NCBI GenBank assembly: GCA_029721435.1
Contig: CM056574.1
Span: 29,373,001-29,437,000 of the forward strand
DNA length: 64,000 nucleotides
From: Gymnothorax reevesii
Lineage: Eukaryota; Chordata; Actinopteri; Anguilliformes; Muraenidae
Direction: 5' to 3'
The translations under genes and the position numbers were made by a program. Shown piece after piece: positions 23,011 to 33,760 of the stretch. Numbering within the stretch: the first letter of the stretch is position 1; every line of letters starts with the position of its first letter. Under the pieces are notes generated by a model. The model had not been told where the DNA came from. It searched no databases and saw only the letters and a program-made list of their open reading frames with translations.

Positions 23011-24292
23011 ACATAATTTTTACTTTTATTGAGTTTAATTGCCGTGTCAAAGGGCATCTTTCCTGTCTGCATGAGAGTAGAGGAGGCGTGGAACTGGCAA
23101 GAGCAGTCAATTTAGTGATGTCATACAGGCGACACTGTTGGGTCTCAACAAGAGTTATGGGAATTGAGGTCCAGAAGCACACCTGCAATTACAGCTTACT
23201 GCCAAAGATGTCAATATAAACAAACCAATTCAAATCTTTTGGATTACCACTCTACGAGAGTTGTGAAACAACCTTTTTTTTTCAGTACAGCGAAATACGT
23301 ATTAAGTTCTTGTTAATATTCTACGAGAAATTAAGAAAAATAACAGTTTGCAAGGGCTCACTGAATTTACAAATTCAAATGCAGCTGCAATGTTGGACCC
23401 ACACAAAAAGCAAAAGCAGTCTTTGAGCCGCGCCCAACAGGCAAAAAAAAGGGGGAAAAAATTCTGCCTTGTCATTCATTTTAAATTGGAGACTGGAAAC
23501 TTCCCTTAATTTGCCAGTGAGCCCATTTACCCAGGATAAATTTACAGAGAACTCCCAGACATTTCAATGACTCCCCCAAGAGTAAGAAAAACAATTATTC
23601 CCTGGCACAAGGAGGGAAATCAACTGCTGCAGATGGAGGGATTATTGGAGGCAAAAAGAATGAGAGATTTCTGAGACTATTCAATAGCCATCACAGGTTT
23701 AATGAAGGCCTGTGAAACTGCTGGAAAATCATATTATAGCACAGCACACGCCTAATGAAGACTCCATGCCTGTAACCATCACATTCACCCTTTTGGACAA
23801 TAAAAGAGAGAGTTAGGAGGTGGGTGAACCTACTTGAGGGACATCAAAGCAGAACTTAAAAAAAGAAAAATGTTTGACGGAAAGGAAGTTTTTCAGCTAG
23901 AATTTTTACGTCAATTTGTAGAACACCAAGGTCTTTATTAAACAGTGGGAACTGGTTTGCAGTGACCAAATTTCAAATTTTTTGCCCTCTGGGTCTAACT
24001 AGGCAGGCATTGTTTCAGGGTCAGTGCTGTAGACTCCTCAGAATGTGCATTATTATCTTCCTATCTATGATCTTTAATAGGATGGGCCATAAACTTTCGT
24101 GAAACGTGCATTTGGAGTGTACTGTGAGGCATTAAGCAGTTGGTCATGGCTGTTATTACCTTATAGCCCTATCAAGTTTTACAACGGGCAGTTTTATGAA
24201 ATTGATCTGTATTAGTCAATGTGTGTGTGCTATACTGCACAAACATGCCACTTTGTTTTCCAATTAATTAATAATGTCCTGTGCAGTTTCAC
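23011..24292. other. Gene-free stretch; possible conserved patch near 23.53-23.80 kb
   Basis: No coding frame is supported. The patch 23530-23800 has balanced composition and few repeats, and could be a conserved non-coding element. Sequence alone cannot decide. Confidence 0.3.
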
Positions 24293-24480
24293 AGCCTTGG
24301 AGTATGGTGGCCGACAGGGGCAAACGCGCTTCAACGGACAGAGGCATCTCCGATTGGAGAAATGCGCTGCAAAACAGAAACAATGCAAAGCCAAAAACGC
24401 GCAAACCACAGAAGCAAATACACGAGAGAAAAAGGGCTACATTTAGTTATCAACACAACTGAAGTGCTCCCAGTCCCTAT
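24293..24480 (+). repeat. Interspersed repeat 'X', copy 1
   Basis: The sequence TATGGTGGCC...GGCAAACGC..CATCTCCGATTGGAGAAA..GCGCTGCAAAACAG..ACAATGCAAA..CGCGCA recurs in reverse complement at 28100-28365 with the same motif order. The family is dispersed and occurs in both orientations. Frames within it (three overlapping ones) reflect the repeat, not a gene. I cannot name it. Confidence 0.7.
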
Positions 24481-24510
24481 GGGGAGAGCCAACTTAAGCA
24501 GCCTTTAGAG

Positions 24511-24724
24511 CAGTGGTCACCAACTCCGTTCCTGGAGGGCCACTATCCTGTAGGTTTCTGCTCTACCTGCGGTTCAGCACACCTGATTCAACTAATTAGC
24601 CACTCATTTGCCCACCTCGTGATCTTGTTAAGTAGCTAATTAGTTGGATCAGGTGTGCTGAACAGCAGGTAGAGCAGAAACCTACAGGATAGTGGCCCTC
24701 CAGGAACGAAGTTAGTGACCACTG
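24511..24724. mobile_element. hAT-type foldback MITE with exact 8-bp TSD
   Basis: 214-bp near-perfect palindrome: CAGTGGTCACCAACTCCGTTC at the left, and at the right the complement of CAGTGGTCACTAACTTCGTTC. Exact repeats CTTTAGAG flank it (24503-24510 and 24725-24732). The arms pair over about 90 bp with only a short loop, so single-stranded DNA or RNA would form a long hairpin. The high arm identity suggests a relatively young insertion. Confidence 0.92.
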
Positions 24725-24754
24725 CTTTAGAGGAAAAAAATCCAAGTCCAGGCA

Positions 24755-25109
24755 CACAGTAAAAATCATAGTGTCAATTTTACTCTTTAAGAGTTGAATT
24801 TAACTCTCTGTCAGATAACATTTGGTCCCACTCAAAATCAGTGTAAATTTTACTCTACAGCCAGTGTAAGATTTTTATAGTTAATTTTACTCTATTTTGT
24901 CAAAATTAACAATGAGGTGTGTAAAAATATTTGACACTATAGGGAATCATCACCCTGCAGAGTAGATTTCGTCCTTGTGTGGAAGTGGGAATTGACTCTC
25001 ACTTTTGACACTTCCATTTAGACGATTTCACTCTGCATAGTGCTATAAGTACTCTATCCAGAGGAAAATGGGTTTACTCTGGAATATTGACACTCCATTT
25101 TTTACTGTG
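24755..25109. mobile_element. MITE, CACAGTAAAAA type
   Basis: Left end CACAGTAAAAATCATAGTGT and right end (complement) CACAGTAAAAAATGGAGTGT are inverted repeats extending about 30 bp. The 355-bp interior repeats ATTTTACTCT-like phrases. GCAC at 24752-24755 and 25109-25112 may be a 4-bp duplication overlapping the ends. It abuts the next MITE with no spacer. Confidence 0.75.
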
Positions 25110-25283
25110 CACTCAGTTGACTCACAAAAAATCCAAAAAGTCTTTATTCTTTATTAATGGGCTCAAGCATTAAAAACACCATCACGTGTCGGCCCTTCAG
25201 TCTTCATCAGGGTGTGAACGTCAATTAATGGGCTGTAGCCCATCAGTAAAGACTTTTTGGATTTTTTGAGAATCAACTGAGTG
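25110..25283. mobile_element. MITE with CACTCAGTTG ends
   Basis: CACTCAGTTGACTCACAAAA...AAAAAGTCTTTATT at the left is matched by AGTAAAGACTTTTTGG...CAACTGAGTG at the right. The centre holds CACGTGTCGG...CTTCAGTCTTCATCAGGGTG, a phrase I associate with widespread vertebrate/fish repeats. Length 174 bp, non-coding. Confidence 0.8.
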
Positions 25284-25480
25284 CCTTGGGGCTGTTGCAA
25301 TAAACACGACAGACCGTCCGACCCAGAAACGGACTACCTCCGACTGGATCGGACGGTCCGTCTTTTTCTGAGTGTTTCAATAAACGGTCCGTCGTCCTAC
25401 GACCCGGTCGGACTGTCCGACTTTCTAGAACTACTCGAGAGTTGTCCTAAAACCCGGTCGGACAAAAATATAACTCCAAA
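25284..25480. repeat. GGTCGGAC/GTCCGACC-rich imperfect repeat block
   Basis: Direct and inverted copies of GACCGTCCGAC, GGACGGTCCGTC and CCGGTCGGAC recur about eight times in 200 bp, together with two TTxCAATAAACxC phrases. Dense subterminal repeats of this kind are typical of DNA-transposon ends. A short frame beginning at the ATG at 25482 follows, but I do not recognise it. Confidence 0.5.
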
Positions 25481-25802
25481 ATATGGCGTTGTTTGATTTT
25501 GTCTGGATGCGCAGGCAGCCCAAAATATTTCGAGAATGGAAAGAAAGTATAACCAATGCCTGCGAAACCAATATAGCCTACACCCAGAAACGGGGCTCTG
25601 CTAAATCCGTGAATGCTGAATGCTGCCAGTGCTAAATCATTGGTACCGTTATCCTCAAGTGCGACAAAAAGTTGTGTTTTTATGTATGTTATGTGAACAC
25701 TAATGGGAAATCCCGGTCTCGGAATGATTCATAGTGGTTAAACATCGTATTCGTGGTGCTTCGTGTGACCGAGAGTGGAGCTCTGCTTATCGCCCATCTG
25801 CT

Positions 25803-25900
25803 TAGAGCTTCTTTCACACTGGACGCGAAACAAATTTTTCGCACAACAGATTACATTCAAAGTCAATACATGGATGTAATTTCGTGTCTGGCTCGGGGAA
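25803..25900 (+). mobile_element. MITE family M, single arm
   Basis: CTTTCACACTGGACGCGAAA, followed by AATTTTTCGCACAACAGA and ACATTCAAAGTCAAT, matches the left arm of the complete foldback at 27543-27697. Only one arm is clear here. Confidence 0.6.
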
Positions 25901-26080
25901 AGAAAACAAGAGCCATCTGGCAATGGCGTATCCCCCCGGCCCCCCACATTCATGGATGAACTGCTCAAGAAAGTCCTAAATACCAAAAGGCACATCTACA
26001 TATGACACCTGACCTACATATCAAATTTTGTGAAGAAAAACTGAACAGTTTTCAAGTTATGCTCCGGACAAAAGAATGTT

Positions 26081-26130
26081 TACTGACGGACAGATGAACG
26101 GACAGACAGACGGACAGACAGAGCGATAGC
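26081..26130 (+). repeat. GACGGACA-type short tandem repeat
   Basis: ACGGACAGATGAACGGACAGACAGACGGACAGACAG-type units, about 45 bp, sit between two ATCCCCCC phrases (25929 and 26136). This may be one end of an unclassified transposon. Confidence 0.6.
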
Positions 26131-26273
26131 TATATCCCCCCACATTATATGCTAGGGGATAATCAAAGGAGAGGCAGAAAGAGGTGAGCATAGTGTCATT
26201 TTTAACTCGAATTGATTCTCTTGCTTGTATAAAAACAAGCTGTTTCTTACTATAATCTCATTGAATGTTGCAG

Positions 26274-26568
26274 GTCAACAGCGATACTGATCAACTTTCC
26301 TGTGAAAGCTGCTGTGGAGGAGGAGAGTCAGCAGAGGGGCCAGAGAAAACAGTCCTTTTCAAAACACCCAAAGAAAACGAGGCTTAGTGGACACACTGCA
26401 ACCACAGTTTCTCAGGGCAACGACGATGTGTGTCTTGTTTGTGGGGAGACATTTGCCTCATCTTTGCCTGTAGAAGTGTGGGTGCGGTGCATCTTATGTC
26501 TGCTGTGGGTGCATGAGGCATGCTCTGAGGGTGCCACTCATTATAACTGTCACAACTGTGATGAGTAA
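26274..26568 (+). pseudogene. C-terminal PHD-type zinc-finger exon of a pogo/Tigger-like transposase
   Basis: The exon follows a clear acceptor (TTGCAG, ending at 26273) and stays open to a TAA. Residues 44-86 of the reading frame counted from 26302 hold a complete C4HC3 pattern: C44-x2-C47, C63-x2-C66, H71-x2-C74, C83-x2-C86, with W60 and W69. A basic linker (KKTR) precedes it. In fish, pogo/CENPB-type DDE_1 transposases often end in just such a finger (WxxC..C..W.H..C). The codon at 26302 is GTG; the true exon begins at 26274. No DDE or CENPB part is seen upstream within 2 kb, so this is a last exon or a 5'-truncated relic. A host PHD gene is less likely. All zinc ligands are intact. Confidence 0.6.
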
Positions 26569-26573
26569 TTTCG

Positions 26574-26662
26574 TCCCAGATAGCAAGCTCCTCCGCTCCG
26601 GATCTGAGCCAGATCAGCTGGAGCCGGGGCAGATCCGGGGCAGAAGTGCTCGCAATCTGGGA
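26574..26662. repeat. Short hairpin repeat
   Basis: TCCCAGATAGCAAGC and GCTCGCAATCTGGGA are inverted, around a GGATCTGAGCCAGATC-type core. It is about 89 bp and starts a few bases after the stop of the zinc-finger exon. Probably a small MITE. Confidence 0.5.
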
Positions 26663-27542
26663 TAATTTTTATAAATAGACCTTACACATTAAACATGTTC
26701 ACGTTCACTTTTGGAACATTTGAAGCCAATTACAATGTTTAAAACGAATGTCTGGCTGTTTTTGCTTCTGTTTTAACGACATAAATGTAAAAAGATTCCA
26801 GTGAATTTGATCACGTTACTTTTGCCCTACCCGTGCATTACTTTCATTCCGGCTGGATGGGTCGAAAGAAGCAACCCACAACTTCCGTTCGACATCAAAC
26901 TATGCCAAAATCAATATATATGGTGATGTTTTAGCACCTGATATTGACAGAGCACACACGAAAGTAGTTAATCGCTCCTAAATTTTTTTTTGGTCTGTAA
27001 CGTTATCTTTTAAAATGAAGTCCATGTGAAAAATGTAACTTATTGTACCAGCTCTCCCCTATATTCATCAACACAAACAAACATTCACTATTACCATGCA
27101 TCCTTTCACACCATGGAACATTTGTTTATTTCAATAGAATTTCAATAATAAAAGGCCAACATGTAATGCACTACATAAAACGAAGCATTTAATGACTTCT
27201 CCTTACTCCCTTTAACGCAACTTAAACAATGAAAAAAAAGCGGGTAGGGCCGGTACCATGTAGTAGAAATGGGGCATAAGTTACTGTTGCATTTTGTCCA
27301 TTTAACACTAGAAGCGCTGGAATTTTATTACTACTAGAACCGCCATGAACTGTCCTTTGGACTGCTCGGTTCAAAGCAGTCTAATCCGAGTCTTTGAGCA
27401 CCTAATTGAGCAATTAATGCATCTTCTTTGTTACCATGTATCTCAATAGAACGAAACAACACCAGCATTAAATTTTTACAAGTTTAATAATACATTTATG
27501 AATATTTAGGCAATAGAATTATAAATAAATAAAATGAGTTAT
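26663..27542. other. Gene-free stretch with a possible piggyBac-like end
   Basis: No coding frame is present. At 27301 TTAACACTAGAAGCGCTGG resembles termini of piggyBac-like elements next to a TTAA target, but I find no matching right end. Confidence 0.3.
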
Positions 27543-27697
27543 GCTGCTTTCACGCCAGACGTGAAACAAATTTTTCGCAAGACAGATTACATTCAAATTC
27601 AATGGAAAGACTCAAATACGCTGTTTCGTGCGGATTTGCGTCTTTGCATTGACTTTTGTCGTGTGAAAAATTTGTTCGCGTCCAGTGTGAAAGTGGC
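27543..27697. mobile_element. MITE family M, complete foldback
   Basis: GCTGCTTTCACGCCAGACGT plus AAATTTTTCGCAAGACAGA pairs with CATTGACTTTTGTCGTG..AATTTGTTCGCGTCCAGTG and the terminal TGTGAAAGTGGC. It is 155 bp with arms of about 60 bp. Single arms of the same family occur at 25803, 52931, 53034 and 63775, so this copy defines the full element. Confidence 0.8.
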
Positions 27698-28099
27698 TTT
27701 ATTGTAAACATTTACAACAATATTTTTGGTAAAGAAATAATTAAACAATTCAGAACGACAAAAACAACAATTAAAAACATCTATTTTGATAAATACACAT
27801 TCAAATTCAACATGATGTGATTCCTTTTGCCCGCTGCACGCATGTACGCCTTTATTCCCCTGTTTGATGGTTGGGAGTCAAGTCATTGCTTATGCCTGCA
27901 CCAACCAAACCGCGACGGATCAAAATCCAGCTATTTGGCTCTTGGCAACCGGTAACTGGAAAGTTGTGACAGTCACGCCTAAAATATTGTTAAATAGGCC
28001 ATAGGCTTTCAGCGAAATGTTGGATTTTGTTTCAAATGAATGTTGTGGCCACATCGGTACTGTGAATAAAACGTTCAAATCAGAAATAAATTACAATGT

Positions 28100-28365
28100 G
28101 GTGTGAAATTTTCAGCCTGCCCGTCGGGCGAGCTCCTCTTAATTTCCGCTTGTCCAACAAAATTTTTACTTGTCCCTGGCGCTCGGAGCAGTGATTTCGC
28201 GAGTCCTGGGGTATGCATTTTGCATTTCTTTTGCATTTGCATTTGCGGTATGCGCGTTTTTGAATTTGCATCGTTTCTGTTTTTGCAGCGCGTTTCTCTG
28301 ATTGGAGATGTTTTTGGCTGTTGCTGAGTGTTTGCCCTTTGTTGGCCACCATATTGGAGAGTATA
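28100..28365 (-). repeat. Interspersed repeat 'X', copy 2
   Basis: On the minus strand this reads ATGGTGGCCAACAAAGGG...CATCTCCAATCAGAGAAACG..CTGCAAAAACAG, matching 24293-24480. This copy extends about 90 bp further, to TTTTCAGCCTGCCCGTCGG on the plus strand. Four overlapping frames on both strands are shadows of the repeat. Confidence 0.7.
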
Positions 28366-29215
28366 AACTGACATCCGACAGCGGATGTCCCAACCTTTGT
28401 GCAGAAAAAAAAAGAAAATGGAAGGAAAAAGGAAACGGAAACCCCTTTTAAAACATGTTATCATTCCTCATCTGTCCATCTCTCTCCTCCCTCACTCCAA
28501 GTCTTTTTATTTCTCTCACTTGTTACTCTTTGACCTTCTTGTGTTGTTGTGCATTGCTTTCTTGTGCATCTCTGTGCATCTTTGGATAGAACAGAGCTCC
28601 GATAACAGTGAAAGTGGCCCAGTTCTCCCTCTCGGGTGCATGGTGCCCCATTTCTCATCAAGTCTCGGAAATGAAGGGGAAACATTTGAAGCATAAGAGG
28701 CTGCAGCTGTCTGTATTTCATCCACTGGCAGTATAACACGGTTCAGGACATAATGGGTACAGTTTTGTGAAGGAGATCATTGCATTTCACCAACTTCAAG
28801 CAAGCCCGTGCAGGACTGACACTTCCACTTCGTTTGTCTCCCTATATCACTATTGATACAAATGTTAAGCATTTGCCGTGTCACTTACATTTCAAAAATA
28901 GGCTGGTGTGCATTTCCCATTGACCATTTCTGAGGTTTCAGTCGTACTAAATTTCATTTTATAGATGGATATGCCCGAAGACACCTGCAAACTCAAGGTG
29001 ATTTATATTCATAAGGTTTTTTCAATGTAGACATGTGGTGGAGAGATTTTAAAGCTACATTGTATACTATGCTTTGAATTAGGTAGGATGGTAGAAAAAT
29101 GCAGGATCGCTATTGAAGAAGGCTTGGAGAACCTGCTGGACCTAATAATATTCTGCCTAATAATTTAGCTCCCTGGAAGAGATATCGGTGAGGGAAACAA
29201 GAGTTTAGGGTAAAC
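28366..29215. other. Gene-free stretch
   Basis: I see no recognisable coding frame or repeat structure. Confidence 0.5.
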
Positions 29216-29223
29216 AGTTAGTG

Positions 29224-29693
29224 CAGGGGTGTCAAACTGACCCGTAAACGGGCCAAGAGGCTGCAGGTCTTCAATCCTACCAAGCAGAAGCTCACCTGAA
29301 AGCACTGATTTAATCAACTGATCTATGCCTGCACAACTGATTAGTAAGCCTTTAGAGCAGGGGTGTCAAACTGACCCGTAAACGGGCCAAGAGGCTCCAG
29401 GTCTTCAATCCTACCAAGCAGAAGCTCACCTGAAAGCACTGATTTAATCAACTGATCTAGGCCTGCACAACTGATTAGTAAGCCTTTAGAGCAGGGGTGT
29501 CAAACTGACCCGTAAAAGGGCCAACAGGCTCCAGGTTTTCGCTCCAACAATGCAGAGGCTCACCTGATACAACTAATCAGTTGTGCAGGCCTAGATCAGT
29601 TGATTAAATCAGTGCTTTCAGGTGAGCTTCTGCTTCGTAGGATTGAAAACCTACAGCCTCTTGGCCCTTTTCAGGGTCAGTTTGACACCACTG
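29224..29693. mobile_element. hAT-type MITE with tripled left arm (134-bp period)
   Basis: CAGGGGTGTCAAACTGACCC begins at 29224, 29358 and 29492, an exact 134-bp spacing; the first two units are almost identical. The only right end (GTCAGTTTGACACCACTG) is at 29693. CTTTAGAG precedes unit 3 (29484-29491) and unit 2 (29350-29357), and CTATAGAG follows the right end (29694-29701). The right arm pairs better with units 1 and 2 (ATCCTACCAAGCAGAAGCTC region) than with the arm of unit 3. This indicates one MITE inserted into, or recombined with, a relative, followed by tandem duplication. Confidence 0.85.
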
Positions 29694-29701
29694 CTATAGA
29701 G

Positions 29702-31719
29702 TATAACAATGTAGTCCCAACTTCGACAAAATCTGCAACTTTTTTTGCACAGGACAATCAGTCACAGAGGGGAGTGGCCACAGCTGATCACACTAGGGGA
29801 AGAGGGAGTTAATGAGACAATCATCCTATTAACTGCAAAACTCAAACTGACTGCTGGAATTGGGAGAAAACCAATTAGGCAGACATGGCAGTTGTGACAC
29901 ATTATTGTGATGCTATGGGAGCAACAGTTTTCTATTCCCAGGTCAGGTGAGAGATTTGAATCTTTAAGTTTCAGACTCTAAATGCAAGCAAAGTTAAACA
30001 GACTGCTAATGTTTCTAAAGCCCTACTGGTGTGGAGTACAGATAATTGCTGGCAATTCTGTTCGCATTGCAACCAGAATATATCCAAGTTTAAAGGCCAT
30101 TGACCAGATCAGCATCAGAGTTTAAGCCAATTCCCAGAAATAAGCTTTACATGCCAGAATGACTTTTTCTACCATTGCTTACGGCTAAGGAAGCCTTTAC
30201 TGTACCGTGCTTTGATCAAATTAAAATGGAGAGAGTGCAGTGCTCAAACTCAACTATTAAACTGACCAAATGAGTAAACAGTATGCAATGAGCTCTACAG
30301 TATAGTCAGCTATTAAAACTCCGGAAAATCATACAATTATAAATGTGCAGATGGTTAAGTGGAGAATTTTCTTTTACCTTTTCAATCCAGTCGAAGACTT
30401 TTTGGTCAAGATCCGATCTTCTCGTTGCAGTCAGCATTGTGAAACTGCAATTTAGTGGTCAGTGAATCATTTTAGTCTGTATTCAGCTTTATGAGAGATC
30501 TTTGTCTTGTTTACGTATAAAGTTGTGGATTATTGTTTTTGTTCTCTGATTGGAGGAAGGTTGTTTTTTTTCTCAATGTATGCTTCATAGAGAAAATGAT
30601 TTATTCGCAGTTGCGCTGAACACATTCATAACATCCAACATCATGTTTCTCTTTAGGCATTTGTCTTTTTAATATAAGCAGCATTCTTCTTACACCAAAG
30701 GCAAACCTAGCAAAAATTAGTTTAAAAAAAACTACAGAATTGTAGCTACAGAATTAAAATACAGATGTGAAAAAACTACATAATAGCATGCCACAGCACA
30801 GAAGAACCCTGTAGCGCATGTTACAACACTGCAACCTGTAGTGGCCTGAACAAATATTGAGCATTTGTATGCACATGTTGTAATTTTGCTATGGACACCC
30901 ACACGCACAGGTGAATGGAGGGACAGACATGACAATGACAATACCACTGAGGACAGTTGTTTGAGGGAGTTACAGCTCTGTGGTATCCTTTGAGCTTGTC
31001 TGGGTCATTACCTGTATTTTTATTTTTTTTTTGCGTTAAATAGTATGATCACATTGCTTTTCCAGCACTCAAATGTTTTTTTTACAGTTTGCTCCCTAGT
31101 AAAGCAATAATCAATTCTTAATAAAGCTAAATATACTTTCTTTTTTTTGGTTAGGGATTTCTTAGGGATTGTCTATGGTTCGAGACGTTTGAGACAATCC
31201 TGTTTTGTGTGAGAAGTTCTTCATGAAAACAATAACTTAGCCTGGCTGGTGAACACCCACCTATTTTCCAATGTCCTTCATATTTTTATATCTCATTCAA
31301 GAATTTATAGCAAAAGAACCCCAAAAAAACAAAAGCTCTGGATCACTTTTGTAAAACTGAACAATCAAGTTGTGCTATATGGTTACCGGACTGTAATTTG
31401 ATCATTGTGGTAATGGACCTCAGTATGCACATAATGTGCAATATTGTTCATTCACGTCAGTACTGTTAATGTTTTGACCTGTGCAGTACATTCTGGATTC
31501 TTGTTTCATGTTTAAGAGAAGAGCTTTTCTAGCTGGTTGTTGGGCTTCAATGATTTAACTTTCTTGCTGCATCCCCTCAGAGAGAGCAGTTGCATTTTTC
31601 AGGCAGGTGATCAATGAAGCTGCTTAGACAATGATTCTTCACACATCTGGCCCAGAAAGTGAAATGAAAAGTGTCTACCTTCTATGGTATGCATTTGGAT
31701 GCAGGTTCTCAGGCCAGCC
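29702..31719. other. Gene-free stretch
   Basis: Only incidental short frames occur, with no recognised repeat or motif. Confidence 0.5.
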
Positions 31720-31721
31720 TT

Positions 31722-32080
31722 TCAGGTTACAAGACTTTTCGTCCCCAAATTTTTCGTCTCTGGAGTTTTTGTTCCCATGGACATTTCATCTGCGGACTCT
31801 CCGTCCCCGGGAACTTTTTGTCTCTGGACTTTTTCCTCCCTGAAGATTTTTTGTCCCCGCATAATTAAAGAATGTGCCACCATTGTTGACAGACAGATGG
31901 ACGAATGGACAACGGACAGATCACCATGATATAAGGGTTAGGGATAGGTTTAGGGTAAGGGATGGCGTTATAATGCAAAAAGAGGGTGGAGCATTATTGG
32001 GGATGAACCATTCAGGGATGAAGGGTCCGGGGACGAAAATTTAATTGGGACAAAAAGTCCATGGGGATGAAGAGTCAATG
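31722..32080. repeat. Foldback repeat of GTCCCC/GGGGAC units with telomere-like centre
   Basis: The left side (31735-31860) has six or so units of the form TTTTCGTCCCC / TTTTTGTCTCTGGA. The right side (32007-32075) has complementary units GGGGACGAAAA, GGGACAAAAAGTCC, GGGGATGAAGAGTC. The centre (31930-31965) reads AGGGTTAGGGATAGGTTTAGGG, a degenerate TTAGGG run. The structure looks like a MITE whose arms are built of tandem ~20-bp units. Three short frames on the left arm are shadows. Confidence 0.6.
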
Positions 32081-33551
32081 TCCACAAATCGATAGTGTCC
32101 TTTATAATGTCACCTCATGATGGCATTGAGGACAGTGATGGTAACATTTTGTGGCCCTCATTACAAATGGAGCAACACTCAAATGTCAGTTGTTGCGGAA
32201 GATCAGTCAAAAGCCAGCCAATCAAAAGCAACTGCTCTCCAGTGTAAAGCACAATGATTGGGTCTGATGTGCGACCTGCTGAAGGCTCGTGAAAAGTCTG
32301 GATATTTTCCTTGTCATTCATCCATTTCTACCATTATTAAGGGGGTGCAGCTGAAACAATCATCTTTTTCTTGGGGGAGAGCGCATAGAGCAGTATCAGG
32401 TCACTCTGAACTTGAGGAAGAGGCCTGCAGTGCACTTTCCCATACAACTCTAATTGTTCGAATGGGAGGTGCTCCTGTATCCTGGTTTGATACATTTTCA
32501 TTTGTCTTTCAATGCTGGGAAGTGGGCAGGGATTCACTATGTCTGAGAGAACAGACACTGATATTGAATCCCAGGCATTGGTACAGACTCACTTAAGCCT
32601 GCCTACTATGTTCCAATTCCTTCCGTATCTTATCTGGTCTGCTAGTGTTAGTTTCTCTGCCTGGAATGTAAGCTAGTTTAGTCCAAAGCAGTTCATGCAG
32701 ACATTATTTAAACCCAGATACACAAAGAGAATAAGTCTCAATCCTTGTCATTGGTTCCATGGGGATTCAGATTTTATTTGGAATTTATTTTTCCTGGCAG
32801 AGTGCTACATCTTTTTTATATTTTTATTCTGCATTCTGCATGAACCAGGTTGCTCCTTGAGCCTCCCTTCTAGTTTTTATATATTTTTCAAAGGTCAGAC
32901 CATATTTCTTGCATGCCTTTCTCCAGAATCAAATCATACGGCAGAGATAAAAAGAGTCACGTTCAAGTGTCGCCGTAATGAAAAATCTGAAAGACAAGTC
33001 GTGATGACTCCCCATCCAGGTATTTGAAGCTCTCAAATATATTCTTTGTCTACAAAGCCTTTACAAATCAAATCAATGAAAAATACATGAACAGAGAGTG
33101 GAATACTGATGTGAATGACTAGGTCAGAGAATGTTGACCTCTTCACTCATTATTTGACTTTGTTTCAATTTTTATTTGAGACTTTTGCTTCAGAAAAATC
33201 CCATACCGTTCTGCACTAAGCCGATTAAATTTCAGTGAATGAAGGTTTTGTTTGCAAAACTCATGCTCAAACTTGAATTGCTACCTTTCTTCTCGTGCCA
33301 AAATTCACATATTTCAACATATGCAAGGTTAAGCTTTTCTTGTATTGCATATTGATGATGAACTTAGACAGGGAAGTACCTGTTTTAGGGAGTAGTGTTT
33401 GGAGAGGGAGAGAAGAGAGTGTTTGAAAATGTAACCACCTTTTATTCCTGACACAGATGCTTCAGTCACTGTATAAATAATTGTGACTGAGTTGTTCACC
33501 CACAAGACTCAGTTTTTATGATGGCATATCACTTTGATTGTATGACGATAA
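32081..33551. other. Gene-free stretch
   Basis: Frames at 32258-32596 and 32695-33027 lack motifs. I see no repeat. Confidence 0.45.
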
Positions 33552-33760
33552 AGCTAAAGCACAGTGGGATCGTGCTGCAAGACAACAATCAAAAGCACAT
33601 GAGTAATGCCACGGCTCAGAAGACACTTGTGGAAGGTGACAGTGGTCAAAACAGAGGCCTGACTTGGACCCCACTGAGATGCTGTGTAGGAACTAAAATG
33701 AGCAGTTCTTACTCAAGCACCCTACAATGAGGCTGACTTAAAGTGAATCTGCTTAAATAA
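33552..33760 (+). pseudogene. Tc1/mariner transposase C-terminal relic
   Basis: One frame reads VLQDNNQKHMSNAT, matching the Tc1 block around the second catalytic aspartate (QQDNDPKH). About 70 bp later another frame reads RPDLDPTEMLCRN, matching the SPDLNPIE block that holds the third catalytic position (D or E). A third frame continues ELK, stop, AVLTQAP-NEADLK, matching the region after it. Order and spacing agree with Tc1, but at least two frameshifts and three stops break it. The N-terminal paired-type DNA-binding part and inverted repeats are not visible. Old and non-functional. Confidence 0.6.

Noticed and set aside
24219..24508. Three overlapping plus-strand frames
   Set aside because: They sit in interspersed repeat X, whose second copy at 28.1 kb gives different frames on both strands.
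27301..27345. piggyBac element
   Set aside because: Only one TTAA-adjacent end-like sequence, with no matching right terminus or transposase.
31930..31966. Interstitial telomere array
   Set aside because: Only a few degenerate TTAGGG-like units inside a foldback repeat, not a true telomeric tract.
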